The position numbers and the translations under genes were made by a program. Below the pieces are notes generated by a model, which made no database searches, was not told the DNA's origin, and saw only the letters and a list, made by a program, of their open reading frames with translations. DNA of 64,000 nt, taken from NCBI GenBank assembly GCA_010015655.1, contig ML976731.1, positions 112,530-176,529 on the forward strand, read 5' to 3'. This document shows, piece by piece, positions 1 through 11,540 of this stretch (within the stretch, counting starts at the first letter, position 1; the number at the start of each line of letters is the position of its first letter). This DNA is from Bimuria novae-zelandiae CBS 107.79 (taxonomy: Eukaryota; Ascomycota; Dothideomycetes; Pleosporales; Didymosphaeriaceae).

Positions 1-233
1 AGACACTCAGGCAGTATATGGCCGAAAAGCTTCATCCTACCTACTTTATGCGCGTTGCAGAGCTCTGCGAGGACGCAGGTGGCCAGAACAACTTTATAGC
101 ATAATTAGAACATCTTATTTAGGTGTATTTGCTTATACTTTAGATGGAATCAAGATGCGCGACTTTTAAAGTTGCTACCCCTGCAGGAATCCCTGCTGCA
201 CGTGACGGCCGACTTTATTGAGATTACCCTTTG
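1..233 (+). mobile_element. 3' end of a Tc1-like DNA transposon (truncated by window edge)
   Basis: The first 114 bases read as the C-terminus of a Tc1/mariner-type transposase (RQYMAEKLHPTYFMRV..., stop at 112-114). They are followed by the terminal inverted repeat ending ...GATTACCCTTTG, then TA at 234-235. The same sequence occurs inverted at 48114-48353 with only a few transition differences, so this is a second copy of the element that occupies 48114-56648. The rest of the element lies left of the window. Confidence 0.85.
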
Positions 234-651
234 TACTAAATATCCGCGAGGCGCTCTACTCTTGACCTATCCTCCCCTAACCTGGAATAGGCTTAGGTAC
301 GTAGAGCCCTTGTAACAAGAAGAAATTAATATATAATTTACTAGTATACCAAGTAACACGGATGTTTCCCTCCGCTATAATAATAATACTAATAGAAATA
401 GTTTAATTACCCTCTCTTATATTATAATGTCTACGCGAAAAGGTGCGGTCTCTTAGGGACGACAACTCTCGTTGCCCGCCCATCCACACACAGGCGGACG
501 CCACACCCATAACTATCCGCTGTTAGAGCGCGCCCTACATTCTAGCCACACACCAGAACTAAATCATCGCGCTTCGTAAACCCGTCGTTGTCCGACCCTG
601 CTACAGCCTCTGCACTGAACTGCGCGTTGTTGAACATTTCGCCAACTGCTA
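234..651. other. spacer between transposons, no gene seen
   Basis: About 420 bases between the truncated Tc1-like element and the next element. The left part is AT-rich. The right part (430-650) has normal composition but no convincing reading frame or RNA gene. Confidence 0.5.
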
Positions 652-2760
652 ACGTGCACGGACAGCTCATGCCCGGAGACACCTCGTGCCCCGCCGAACA
701 CCAAGCCGCGTCTTAACACCACAACTTCAACAGACTATAACGCTACAGCCATGGCACCTATCGACGATGTAATTAAAGATTTAAAATCGCGTAATTTAGG
801 AGAATACTTTACGTTAAGGGAAGTTATTAAGAAATACAAGGTTAACTACTTAACGCTAGGGCGAAGATAGAGAGGCGTGACAGCGTCTTAGGAGGATAGA
901 TACTTAAATTAATAAGCTCTTAACTAATAACAAGAGCTAGAGCTTATACGATATATTATAAAGCTTATAGAGAGAGGCCTTCCTCCTACAAGAAAGATAA
1001 TTAGGAATTTCTTATCTAAAGTAGCCTATTAGTAGCTAAGCGATCGATGGGTTTCTCGCTTTATTACTAGACACTAGATCTATATAATCTTAAAGTAGAC
1101 CACTGCCATAGATCGTGTTCGCCACCTAGCTAATTCTAAGTTAAAATACCATCTCTATTTCGAGCTACTACATCGAAAGATTACTAAATATCACCTTAAG
1201 GCTCGAGATATATATAATATAGATAAGAAGGGCTTCTTAATTAGCTTAATAGGCAAAAGCAAGAGGATATTTAGCAAGCATTAATAGGAGAAGAAGGAGG
1301 TTTAAGCATCTCTCTAGAATAGATTACACGAGTTTCTAACACTCCTAGCCTACTACTACGCCGATGGGAGCTCGCTGCCTCTAAGCCTTATTTACGCAGC
1401 TAAAAAAGGAGCTATATAATTAAGTTAGGTAGAGAATATTAAGGTAGGAGAACATAAGGTCTTTGTCTTATTATCTCTAATAGGCTAGTTAAACGACGAC
1501 ATAGGCCTAGCTTAGCTAGAGCAGGTGTTTAATTACTATATAAAGTAGTAATTAGGGAGATAGCGATTGCTTATCCTTAATAGCTATAGATCTTATGTCA
1601 CGATAGAGTTTATTAACTATTATAATCGCCACAGGATCCTCCTTATAATCCTTTCCCCCTATTTAACTTACACGCTCTAGCTGCTTAACGTAGTGCTATT
1701 TAAGCCTCTCTCTTAAGCTTACTCTAACAAGCTTACTAATTATCTCTATAAGGCTTAAGGTCTTATTCTAATTAAGAAAGGAGACTTCTTCCTACTCTTC
1801 TAAAGCGCCTAAATATCCTCCTTCACGGAGAGCCTCATATTGAAGGCCTTTAAAGCTACTAGGATCTGGCCTATGGATGCCAACGTTATCCTCTGTAGAT
1901 TTGCTAGCACGCCAGAAGCTGAGAGAAGCTTATTATTAGGGCTTTCTAATTATAATTAGAGAAAGATAGATTGATTAGTTTAAGCTACTATTACTAATAG
2001 CTATTAGTATAAGGTAAAAAAGCTACGTTTAAGCGTTTACTATCTCTCTATTTAGAATAAGCTTTTAAAGCATGAGAATAAGGGCTTAAAGGAGGCTCTT
2101 TAACATAAAAAGAAGTATAGGAAGAAGGGTAAAGCTCTTAACCTTTAATAGCGCTAGAAATATTATAGTAGCGCTATCTACTAGTCTCCTTGTAAGCTAC
2201 GTGAGGCTTGAGCTAGAGAAGCAGTACAAGAGCAAGATAAGATAGAAGAGAAACTTTAAAAAGCATAGGCTAAGAAGTAGCGCGAGGAGACTTAACTATA
2301 GTATTAAGTTAAGCTTAAGGAGAAGTGTGTAAAGAGGTAGAGGCTTAAAGAGATAAAAAAGGTTAAGTAAGCTAAGAAAGTAGCTAAACGCGCGCGTAAA
2401 GTTAAAGCTTAATATATAAAAAAAGCTATCTAATAAGCTTAAAAACGTAAGCGACTAGTCTTGCAAGTAATCTTATTAAGTAATAAGCGTTAGAAACGCG
2501 CTAGCGCTGCTTACGCTAGTGTTTAAGCTTAAAATAAGCTATTTACTACTTTACTTAAAGTTATATCACGTGGCCGTAATATTAAGCTCCTAAGTAAATA
2601 TAATTAGTTTAAATTAATTGCAAGAGTCGATATAGTGCTTTACTAGAAAATCTTATAATAATAGCTATTGTACGTGGCTCAGTAGCCTCACTTTTGAAGT
2701 GGTGGATATGGTATTCGGCGGGGCACGAGGTGTCTCCGGGCATGAGCTGTCCGTGCACGT
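652..2760 (+). mobile_element. pogo/Fot1-type DNA transposon, RIP-degraded
   Basis: Terminal inverted repeats of about 50 bp (TAACGTGCACGGACAGC... at 650, reverse complement ending at 2762) are flanked by TA dinucleotides at 650-651 and 2761-2762, giving a 2109-bp element. Inside, the plus strand reads as a stop-riddled DDE superfamily transposase. Recognisable pieces are NIDKKGFLISLIGKSKRIF near 1219-1275, LILNSYRSYVTIEF near 1573 and a YLTYTL*LLNVVLFKPLS segment near 1660. Stops are mostly TAG/TAA where Trp or Gln is expected, as RIP would leave. It is non-functional. Confidence 0.85.
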
Positions 2761-2762
2761 TA

Positions 2763-4892
2763 CCCTGCCGACCGAGACAGTTAGTGCGCCGCGACACTAA
2801 CGCGCCACCCTAACAGATGTAGCACCTCAACTTTGACGCGCCGCATCTCCACTAATATGGATCCGATTGAGGCTGTAATCATCGCTATCGACTCACGAGA
2901 ACCTAGAGAAACTTTCTTATATAGAAAAATTACAGAAGAATTTGGTGTTGTGCGGTCAACATTAACGCGCTGGCATAGACGCGCCATGCAGGCGCGTACA
3001 TAGCTACTATAAACTTGCTAAAATCTTAACTAATAATAAGAATCTAAGCTCCTATAGTATATATAACGTCTTACTTAGAAAGGTCTACCCCCTACGCGTT
3101 AGATAATCTAAAACTTTATATTAATTATTACTAAAAAGGATGTCTCTATATAATAGGTTAATTACTTTATTAGGCGCTACCCCGACTCCCTAATCTTGCG
3201 ATGGATAACTAGGCTAGATAGCAATTGCTATAACGCTAATTTAGGCGCAAGATATAGGCTCTACTTTAAGCTTCTATATAAGAAAATTATAAAGTATGGC
3301 ATAGAGCCTTAGCATACTTATAATATGGACGAAAAAGGCTTCCTACTCGGCATTACTGGCAGGTCAAAAAGGATCTTCGACAGGCCTATATATGAGAGTC
3401 GCCAAGTGAGGCAATCTATCCAGAATGGCAGTTGTGAGTGGATCTTGCTCATCGCATGTATATGCGCCGATGGATCTACTATTAATCTATTACTAATCTA
3501 TCGATCTAACGCTGAGACTCTACAATCAAGCTAGGTTATAGAAATTAACGTTAATTCTTATAGAGTCTTTATTACCTTATTAACCTCTGGATAGTTAAAC
3601 AACGAGATAGGGCTTTAATAGCTAAAATAGGTGTTTAATCGCTGTACTAAGGAGAAGGCTTAACAGTAGTGGCGACTCTTAGTCTTTAATAGGCATAGAT
3701 CTCACGTTACTATGGATTTTATTAACTACTATAATTAGAAAAAGATCCTCCTTGCGATATTTCCCCCTTACGCCACTCATACGCTATAGCCTCTAGACGT
3801 TTATGTGTTTAAGTCTCTTTCTATCGCCTACTCCGACGAGCTCTCCGCATACCTGTATAGGAGTTAGGGGCTATTAATAATTGCTAAAAGAGACTTCTTT
3901 ACACTATTCTAGAGGGCCTAGATAACGTTAGTTACGCCGTAATTAATTACTAAAGCTTTTAAGTATATAGGTATCTCGCCGCCAGATCCTACACTAATCC
4001 TTAGTTAATTTAATAGAGATAAGTCTCTAGAATAGAGATTGCGTAAAAGCTCTACTTTAGTACTTAGCGCGTCTAATTGGCGCAAAATTGATTAGCTTTT
4101 AAAGGTTGTTGTTAATATAGGGGGAGGTGATAAGGCCAAGAAGCTAAGTCGCACTATACACTTAATCTCTATATAGAAGTAGCTCCTAGAGCATGAGAAT
4201 TAGGGGCTACGAGAAGCCCTCACAAACTAGAAACGGCGTTAAATAAAGGGCAGGACTCTACCTTTTGAGTAGCTAGATAAGTAGCATAGAGGATCTATTT
4301 TCTAGTCACCTGCCCGCGTATAGAGGGCGCGCGATTCTCTCAGCCAACAAAAGGCTAAAAAGTAACAACTACAACTCTAGAAAAGTGAGCAGAGAGAGAT
4401 CTAGATAGTAAATAGGTAGCTTAAAGCTTATTTACTATAGGAGAAGCGTGTTACGTATACGGTAGCTAGAAATGCGCGCGCTAAGAAAAAAGCTAATTAG
4501 GCTACTAAGTAACGCCTCCGTTAATAGGCTCGCAAGGCTTAATAACAACTTTAAAAACGTCTTAAAATTGCTAAAAAGGGAAGCTAGAATGCTTTAAAAG
4601 CTACTTATATAATTATAAAGAGGAAGAAGCCTACGCCGGCATCTATACGCGTTAATATAGTAATATTTACGCTATTAGCGCCAGCATCGCGCAGTGGCCG
4701 AATAATTAGAACACTAAGTAAATATTTATAATTTAACTAGCTAGCAATCTTCTATAGCTCTATAAAATTTTAACTCTAGAAAATTTCGCGATAAAAGCTT
4801 TTATGTAAAACTTTATAGCCTTATGTTGCTGGCTGCAGTGCTGGTGTTGGGGTGGCGCGTTAGTGTCGCGGCGCACTAACTGTCTCGGCAGG
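2763..4892 (+). mobile_element. pogo/Fot1-type DNA transposon, second copy type, RIP-degraded
   Basis: Terminal inverted repeats of about 50 bp (CCCTGCCGA...GAGACAGTTAGTGCGCC at the left, its reverse complement ending GGCAGGG at 4892) are flanked by TA at 2761-2762 and 4893-4894. The left repeat carries a 4-nt insertion relative to the right. The plus strand encodes a DDE transposase relic: YNMDEKGFLLGITGRSKRIF at 3322-3381 is in a short open stretch to 3534, followed by VFNRHRSHVTMDF and the HTL*PLDVYVFKSLS block. It is related to, but clearly distinct from, the element at 652-2760. It directly abuts that element, sharing one TA. Confidence 0.87.
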
Positions 4893-4897
4893 GTACT

Positions 4898-7800
4898 ATT
4901 GTCGTTTCGTAAAATCCCGCTACACATGTAACCTGCCCCGCGTATTAGTAATCGATTCCTGCGCGTCATTTGAAACACAGATTTACTAGCTAAATATTAA
5001 CTTTTTAATATATTATAAGAATCTAAAAGTCCTTAATAGGGACTTATAGCAAAGCTAGGTTACCGCTAACGGTGTTACAAGCCGTAATTAATTAATTAAA
5101 CAACGACGTTAGCGACACCTAAATCTAGAGAAATATAAAGGTAGCTAGGATAATAATTAAGAGGATTTAACTTAGTCTAAAGTACTAGGGGTAATCTTAC
5201 CCGCCGAGCTGCGTATGGCAAGATAGGCTACTATTATTATTATAGTACTATCGCGAGAAGCTTAAAGAGTTACTGCTAGGCTAGCTAAATACTTACCTAA
5301 ATAAGATGTAGAGTTTCTTATATAACGAGTACAACGTAAAAGCCTCATAGACAACTATATAGGAGACTCTTGCCAGCATAAGGTAGAGTTAAAAAGTAGC
5401 AACTAAAGTAGTAGCTAAGCATAACATAGTTCTCTGTTAAGCGTTTAGAGCTCGCTACTAGCTAGCGTATAAGGCGGAGATAATAATAGTAGTTAATAAG
5501 AGCGCTTACAACGAGCGTATAGGCAATTAAAAATATGCCTAGTTAGAGGTAAATACGCTAGTTTAGGTATCGTACTTAGCGTAGAGGTTAGAGAGGTGGA
5601 GTTTGTTACTAGCTATAGACGTTAATAGGTATCTTAATTATCTTATCTATTAGGGAGCAATTACAGCGGAGTTAATAAAGAAGTTTCTTATTAGTAAAGT
5701 ACTACCGTATTACACGCCGTACCTAGGGCCACGCTTAGTAATTATAATAGATAACGTATCTATTTATCGATTAGCCAAAATTTAATAACTCTGTATAGAC
5801 ACTAGGGTAGTACTCGAGTACCTGCCGCCGTACTTACCTAATATAAATCCAATTAAGCAGAGCTTCAAAGCGTTAAAGTCATGGATGAAAAAGAACTTCT
5901 AGAAAGCGCCTATCTTTTAGGATTTCTTGTATTTCTTAGAGCTAGGTGTATAGGAGGGTTGCTATAACGACGAGCGGGCGAGAAAGTACTTTAGCTACTT
6001 AGGCTAGTAGGTGTAAGGTGTATAAGAGATAGAGGACTTAAGTAATTAACGCGTTATTATTAAATATAAATATTATTAAGCCTAACGATAGTGGCCCGTG
6101 CGGACTTGTTATTTACTAGTGTTAATTTACTTACGTCGTAGTTCTACATAATTCTGTTAATAAGTTAATATAATATACGTATATTTAGGCAGCAAATTCC
6201 TTAAAATTAATTTTTATAGGCTAAAATTAGTAAAATAAAGAACGCAAATCCCCTAATAAAAATACTTATAATACGCCCTTTCTAGGAGCGATTAATAATA
6301 TAACTAGAGCGTAAAGTATAAGTAACTACAAAATTAACGTTAGTAACCTAGCTAAAAGCTTTAGCAACTTTTTATATTTACTGTATAAATAAGCTCTCCT
6401 TGTCCTTGTCCTCCTCTTGCTCCTCTTACTCTACACGCTCTTTCTCCTTCTTTATATTCTCTAGGCACTAAGCTTTTTGCTCTAAAGTTAGTCCTTTAAA
6501 TCTACGCTGCCATCGGACGGTATATACTTAAAGTTTAAGTAGTAGAGGCGGTAATAGCTCCTACACCTCTTGCTACAAGATATATGGCATGCTAGCCTCT
6601 AAGGGATCTATAAGCATATTAATATTAATTCTATTATCCTTAACTATAGTAAAGACCTTTCTTACATCTCTACGATCTTTATGTGGACCCTCGTTAAGCT
6701 ACCACTATAGGAAAAGCAGTGTTATATAGTAGAGCTCCTCTACGTTACTATAAGTTAATAGATCCCACGTCGAAACTAGTAGGTTGTTTAGTAGGCGATT
6801 AGGTTCTCGCTACCAGGCAGGCGATTTTTAAGATAGCTAACTTTATACTAATTAACTTGCCGCAGACGTAATTAGCAATTTAAGCATATCTTTTATTATA
6901 GGCTCGCCGTTAGAGTTGCTCCTCCTCTGCCGTCGCCCAGCCTGCCCACGAGATCTCGCTATTATTAACTAAACGTTGTCTGACGGCTCTGTAACTGTAC
7001 ACCTTTGTAGCGACACCTTGCGGGCCTATATGGCGACTATATTGCCCTCGACGGGCATATGATTGGAGAATCGCACTAGTAATAATTTAGTACGCTAAAA
7101 GTAGCACACATGGGCGTAGTTCGAGCACATGGTGTCCTGGCACCTCCACGCGTCTCGTATTTGGATGGCTAGCCTATTACCTATTTAGTTAATCGCCATA
7201 ACGTCTGGCAGCTCAGCGAGTTAGTAATTAGTAGTAGTAAGTCGTACCTAAGAGCCTTGTGGGCCACCTACGCGTGACTAACTTAAAGCAGGCACCTGAG
7301 GTAACTCTAGCAGTAGCACTAAGTTAAAATCCATGCACGCAGTGGCCCCTAGGGGCGCTAATTATAGTAACTCTTCTACGCTAGTTTTTACGTTAGTAAA
7401 ACGTAGGTAACTCTCCCCGCGTTCAAAAGCGTTTACTATATAATCCTTTACTAAAGTTTAACTTAAATATATAATAATAGTAAGGCTTTTAATAGAGACT
7501 TTCTCCTAGGTGCTTATCTCTATAACGACGCTATTGGCCTATCTCCAAACCTCGCCCGCCGTTAGACTACTAAGTAGTTACTTATAATTACTATTCTTTA
7601 CGCTATTAACTATCTTATTATTATAGTACGCTCTATAGCGACACCTTACGTAAGTTTTATTAATTACCTTAGTAAGCTCCTTATCTAATTATTATATAAA
7701 AGGACCTAGCTAGGCTAATAATAAGCTATTCTTTAGGTATATCTCTTACTCCTTAACGTCCTTATCCTTAAGTTACTCTGCCTTAGCTACCTTAGTAGTA

Positions 7801-8146
7801 GTTATATAATTAGCTTTATTTACTATCTCTTATAAAGGTGCCCTAGCCTTTACTTTTTTAAGAGTTTTTTTATAAAGTAACTTTATTATACGCGACTTTT
7901 TAGCTGCTTGCGTTACTTAGAGTGGATTCTTGCCCCTCTTAAACACCTAAGTACTCTTACGTTTATAACTTTTGGCTAGTATTACGATAACTCTTAAGGA
8001 TAATAGCAGGGTATCGTTTAGGGGAATAAATTTATGTACGGCATCCGATTGTACGGAAAAATAGGTGGGGTCAAATGACGCGCAGGAAGCGATTACCTAA
8101 CAAGCGCCCAGATCACATGTGTAGCGGGATTTTACGAAACCACCGA
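4898..8146 (+). mobile_element. Tc1/mariner element with an extra opposite-strand ORF, RIP-degraded
   Basis: Imperfect terminal inverted repeats of about 75 bp share GTTTCGTAAAATCCCGCTAC and TTCCTGCGCGTCATTTGA. They bound a 3.25-kb segment flanked by TA (4896-4897, 8147-8148). Plus strand 5000-6050 reads as a DDE_3-type Tc1/mariner transposase with many stops; identifiable pieces are EIIIVVNKSAYNER (5480), VLPYYTPYLGPRLVIIIDN (5698-5754), VVLEYLPPYLPNINPIKQSF and KSWMKKNF (5810-5900). The remaining 2 kb is read by a decayed minus-strand frame (separate entry). The exact left boundary is uncertain by a few bases. Confidence 0.78.
6380..8050 (-). pseudogene. decayed accessory ORF inside Tc1/mariner element, unknown function
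   Basis: Read on the minus strand from about 8050 down to 6380, the sequence keeps long coding-like stretches in nearly one frame. Examples are KDYIVNAFERGESYLRF (about 7456-7405) and AVRQRLVNNSEISWAGW (about 6985-6935). There are Lys-rich segments before these and a Glu/Lys-rich tail (about 6480-6410). Interruptions are again Trp/Gln-type TAG and TAA codons. It is convergent with the transposase of the same element and lies within its inverted repeats. I do not recognise the family. The basic composition would suit a nucleic-acid-binding protein, but that is a guess. Confidence 0.5.
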
Positions 8147-9145
8147 TAGCGCGCGCGACGCTCGACATGAAAGAAATCTTTGAACCCCTGAGCAAAAAGA
8201 AGGGGCCAAGTTTGTGTGTCGATTTGGTGCGCGTTACTATTGCGTAATTATCACGTTTCCTGTGTCACATGATCTGTTCAGCTCGTTGACGACGATAAAA
8301 GAACCCCTGACAACCCTGGACGACGGGCCAGGCTTTGCCGGCGAGCCACCCATCCATTGTTGCGGAAGTCGGAGTCGCCCACTAATGGAATCCATGCGAA
8401 CCAAAAGCTTTTCTTTTCGGTTTGGAGGATGTCCCACGGTGCCTCCATGGCGACCCACTGAGCGAATGTTTTGATATACGTTCCTGACGATATTGAAAAG
8501 CGAATGGAGAACATACTGTGTGGTAGCGATGCGTTGTACAATATATTAGGGAGCAGAACACTCCGCCGCCGCACCGCGTAGATCTACGTTTGGTTCACCA
8601 TAAACTAGGAAGCTACAACTTGGTTCCTCCTTCAAATCATAATGGGAATGGACTGGTGATAGTTTAAGAAAGCGTAATCGCACAAAAAGGAAGAACAAGC
8701 CGTGGCAAATGCTTTACACTGCACCACCACCACCACCACCACAAGGTGAAAATAAAAAAAAGAACGGTGAAAATGAAGAAGAAATAGCACATCTGCGCTC
8801 TATTTTCTGTGTTACTCTGGCGCACCCTTCTATTGCGTGATTATCGCGTCGCTATTGTGTGTATCACATGATCTGTTCAGGTCCATGGCGACAATACAAG
8901 CAAAGCTGAAGAGGAAACGGAACTTGACGATAAGACAAAAGTTGAATTAACGTATCATTCTCTTCAGTTTATTTATTCGAACAGACAATCGCATGTAGTC
9001 TATGAGATATTCCGCCTTTGCAGTGAACGTATTAGTGCCGGCGCGACCAAATAGTGACGAAATGAAAGAGCAGCCTAGACACCAACCCACCGGGTATCGC
9101 CAACCTTCAAATGCAACACAAAGGAGAAACGCAGTATCCTTACCC
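8147..9145. other. intergenic DNA, no gene supported
   Basis: Balanced-composition spacer between the transposon cluster and the flotillin gene. It holds a (CAC)n microsatellite at about 8722-8742 and a pair of diverged direct repeats near 8235-8283 and 8832-8881 (shared core CACATGATCTGTTCAG). Overlapping reading frames exist on both strands around 8214-8574, but none has recognisable domains or a plausible gene context. Confidence 0.5.
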
Positions 9146-10712
9146 CTACACGCCACTCCCATTCCTCAACTCCTTCCTCTGCCCCTTGACCCCATTCTCC
9201 TGCGGCATCTGCGCCAGCCAACTCGGCGGCTGCATGCCCGTCTGATCATGAATCGTGCTCAACAGCGGCGGCAAGCTCTGAAACAGATTCCTAATCGGCG
9301 CCGTCGGATCTGCAATCTGGCCATCGCCCTGCGCGCCCGTATTCCACACGTTAATCTTGGGCTGCAGTCCACGAATCGCCTCCGCATTCGCATTCGCCAG
9401 GCGCTCGTACGTGTTGTTCTGCAGCATGAGGTACTGCATGAGACCCTGCGGTCCGCCCAGCACATCCGCCATGTCGCCGTACGCCTTCGCCATCGCAGAC
9501 AAACCCTCAGCTTCGCGCTGCTGCTTGATGAGGTGGGCCTGTGCCTCGCGCTCCGCGCGGAAGTACTCTGCTTCAGCAGCGCGCTTGGAGACGAGGAAGT
9601 TGGCTTCGGCCTCGCGCTCCTTGGCCTGGAAGTTTGCCTCCGCGTCCTTGAGGCGGCGGAACGCAGCGGCCTCCGCATCGGCCTGCTCGCTGTACTTCTT
9701 GCCCTCTGCGTTCTTCTGCTCGCGGTAGAGCTCTGCGTCGGCGCTCTGCTGGGAGGATTCCTTCGCGATGGTGGCTTTCACGACGGTGGTGGCACGCTGG
9801 CGCTCCAGTTCCATGAGGGCTTTCTTCTTCTCGACTTCGGTGTTGAGCTCGGCGTCGCGGCGCTCGGCCGCGCGGCTGGCTTCGATGCGCGCGAGATTGA
9901 GGTCCTTCCCGATGCTGATTTCCTTGTCGGTGAGTTTGGCGTCGGCGGCCGCCTTTTCGGCTTTGCGCTCGGTTTCGAGGACCGCGGTCGCGGCGTGGAT
10001 CTTTGCGACTTCTTGCTTGGTTTTACCTTGTTTCTCGGCCTCACCGACTTCGCCGCGCATGCGGGCGTCGGCGACATCAACCTTGGCCTGGTTGAGGGCG
10101 CCTTCGTGGGCCTTGCGCGAGAGGAAGGCGAAGTATTCGGATCCAGGGGTGTCTTGCAGTTCCTTGACGTTGGCATTGTAGATGCAGAGACCGAACTGGT
10201 CGAGTTCGGACTGCACTTGCTGGATGACTTTGTCCTTGAAGACCTTGCGCTCGCGGAACAACTCTTCCATCGTCATGGTGCTGACGATGCTTCGTGTCTC
10301 GCCCTCAATGATACCCTTGACGATGTCTTGGACATGGTTTCTACCGGCAGCAACCGTGACTGCGCCTTGAGATGCGGAAGCAGTAGGTCGGCCATCAGAC
10401 TCGCCAGTGAGAAGTACGGCATATTTCTCCAGAGAGTCCATAGCATCAGCAGGACCGATGGTGAAGACAGCAGGGAGGGAGAACTTGAGCTTCTCCACGG
10501 TCATAGCCGTCAAGTTCATGGAGAAGTCGAAGGGCGTGATGCTGATCTTCGAGACCTTCTGAAAGGGAAGGACGAATGCCTGCAAACATTAATTAGTATC
10601 CGACGCGTAATCTTAAGGTTAGACAACTTACCTTCTTCTTGATGGTGACCTTGTCGATACCTGCGCCAGTAATGACGAGGTACGAGTTAGGCTCCGCAAC
10701 ATGATACCACAT
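9146..10712 (-). CDS. flotillin-like SPFH/band 7 protein (two exons)
   Basis: Two exons join cleanly: exon 1 10712-10632 (27 codons beginning MWYHVAEPNSYLVITGAG) and exon 2 10579-9146, with a 52-nt GTAAGT...CAG intron, giving 504 residues, the usual flotillin length. The start is the flotillin-conserved MWYHVAEP; the longest single-exon frame would miss it. The SPFH/band 7 domain covers about residues 1-200 and includes the ITPFDFSMNL segment. Residues about 200-370 are an Ala/Glu/Lys/Arg-rich coiled coil with repeated EAE-type motifs, followed by the conserved GLQPKINVW region near the C-terminus. Flotillins are membrane-associated scaffolds of ordered lipid microdomains; fungal homologues are little studied. 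The gene stands alone, about 1 kb from a transposon on each side. Confidence 0.95.
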
Positions 10713-11540
10713 TCTTATATTGACGGTTGGTAGGTAAATCTGTGGTGGTGACAGAGTATGTTATGGTGAAAGCAAGATGCTCTCGCTCCTAGAAGTCGTT
10801 GTTTCCAAACGGTTGGAGCAGTGCGTGGGTGAGTTTGCAGTGTGTGAACGAAAGGTCGTCAGGTGGTGATCAACTTATACCGCGTGTTTAAGGTCGAATT
10901 CCCAAATGATGTCGCGTTATAAATCCGAACTCTGGGTACCGCTCGTTGAAACCGTGGATCAACCGTTTGAAAAGGCTGTGCTACCGCGATAACAATCGTG
11001 AAGCAAACTCCCCCCACCAAGGCTCCCAGCTCTTCTTATACCACTCCCATCTCATCGTATTGTCAGTTTCCTGCGCCATTATTTGGCTTACAGCATGCCT
11101 ACCGGTGAAGCGCAGCCGCACCGCTACACGAATATGAAGGTCGTAAATGCACATACCACGCGCTGGTTCCAACGGAGTCAGCCTAGCCTTTCAAGGTTTC
11201 GTGGCTGTGCACTATCTCGGATTTGGGACGGTGAACCGTTGGGTTTGTGGTGGCTGTACTGCGCGGTCACTACAAAGGGACCTCGGCGTGGCTGTTGCTA
11301 CGAACACAGCCTTCCATTTGAGGATGCCTCTTTCGTCGGTTTACACGTTCTGAACTTTTTGCCCCAGCTCAACACCTTCAACCCAACCAGCCGCGCCAAG
11401 CCTGCATTATCCGAGTTGATCGTATCCGGACACTCACGTGCCGCCCAAGGCACACCCGTACCTCACACCACCCAAGTCTCTGACTCTCTCCAGCTGTATT
11501 ATTGGTGCAGAGATCCAGAGCGTTGAAAGTCTTGTTCCTA
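10713..11540. other. flotillin upstream region, no gene supported
   Basis: About 830 bases between the flotillin start and the left end of the Tc1 relic. Frames at 11083-11526 (plus) and 10981-11172 (minus) lack recognisable domains and are probably chance. The segment presumably contains the flotillin promoter and 5' leader. Confidence 0.45.

Noticed and set aside
9002..10642. 546-codon plus-strand frame across the flotillin locus
   Set aside because: It is the antisense shadow of flotillin's Ala/Glu-rich coiled coil; the minus strand matches the family over its full length.
11083..11526. 147-codon plus frame upstream of flotillin
   Set aside because: No domain, competing frames on both strands and no splice or codon-bias support.
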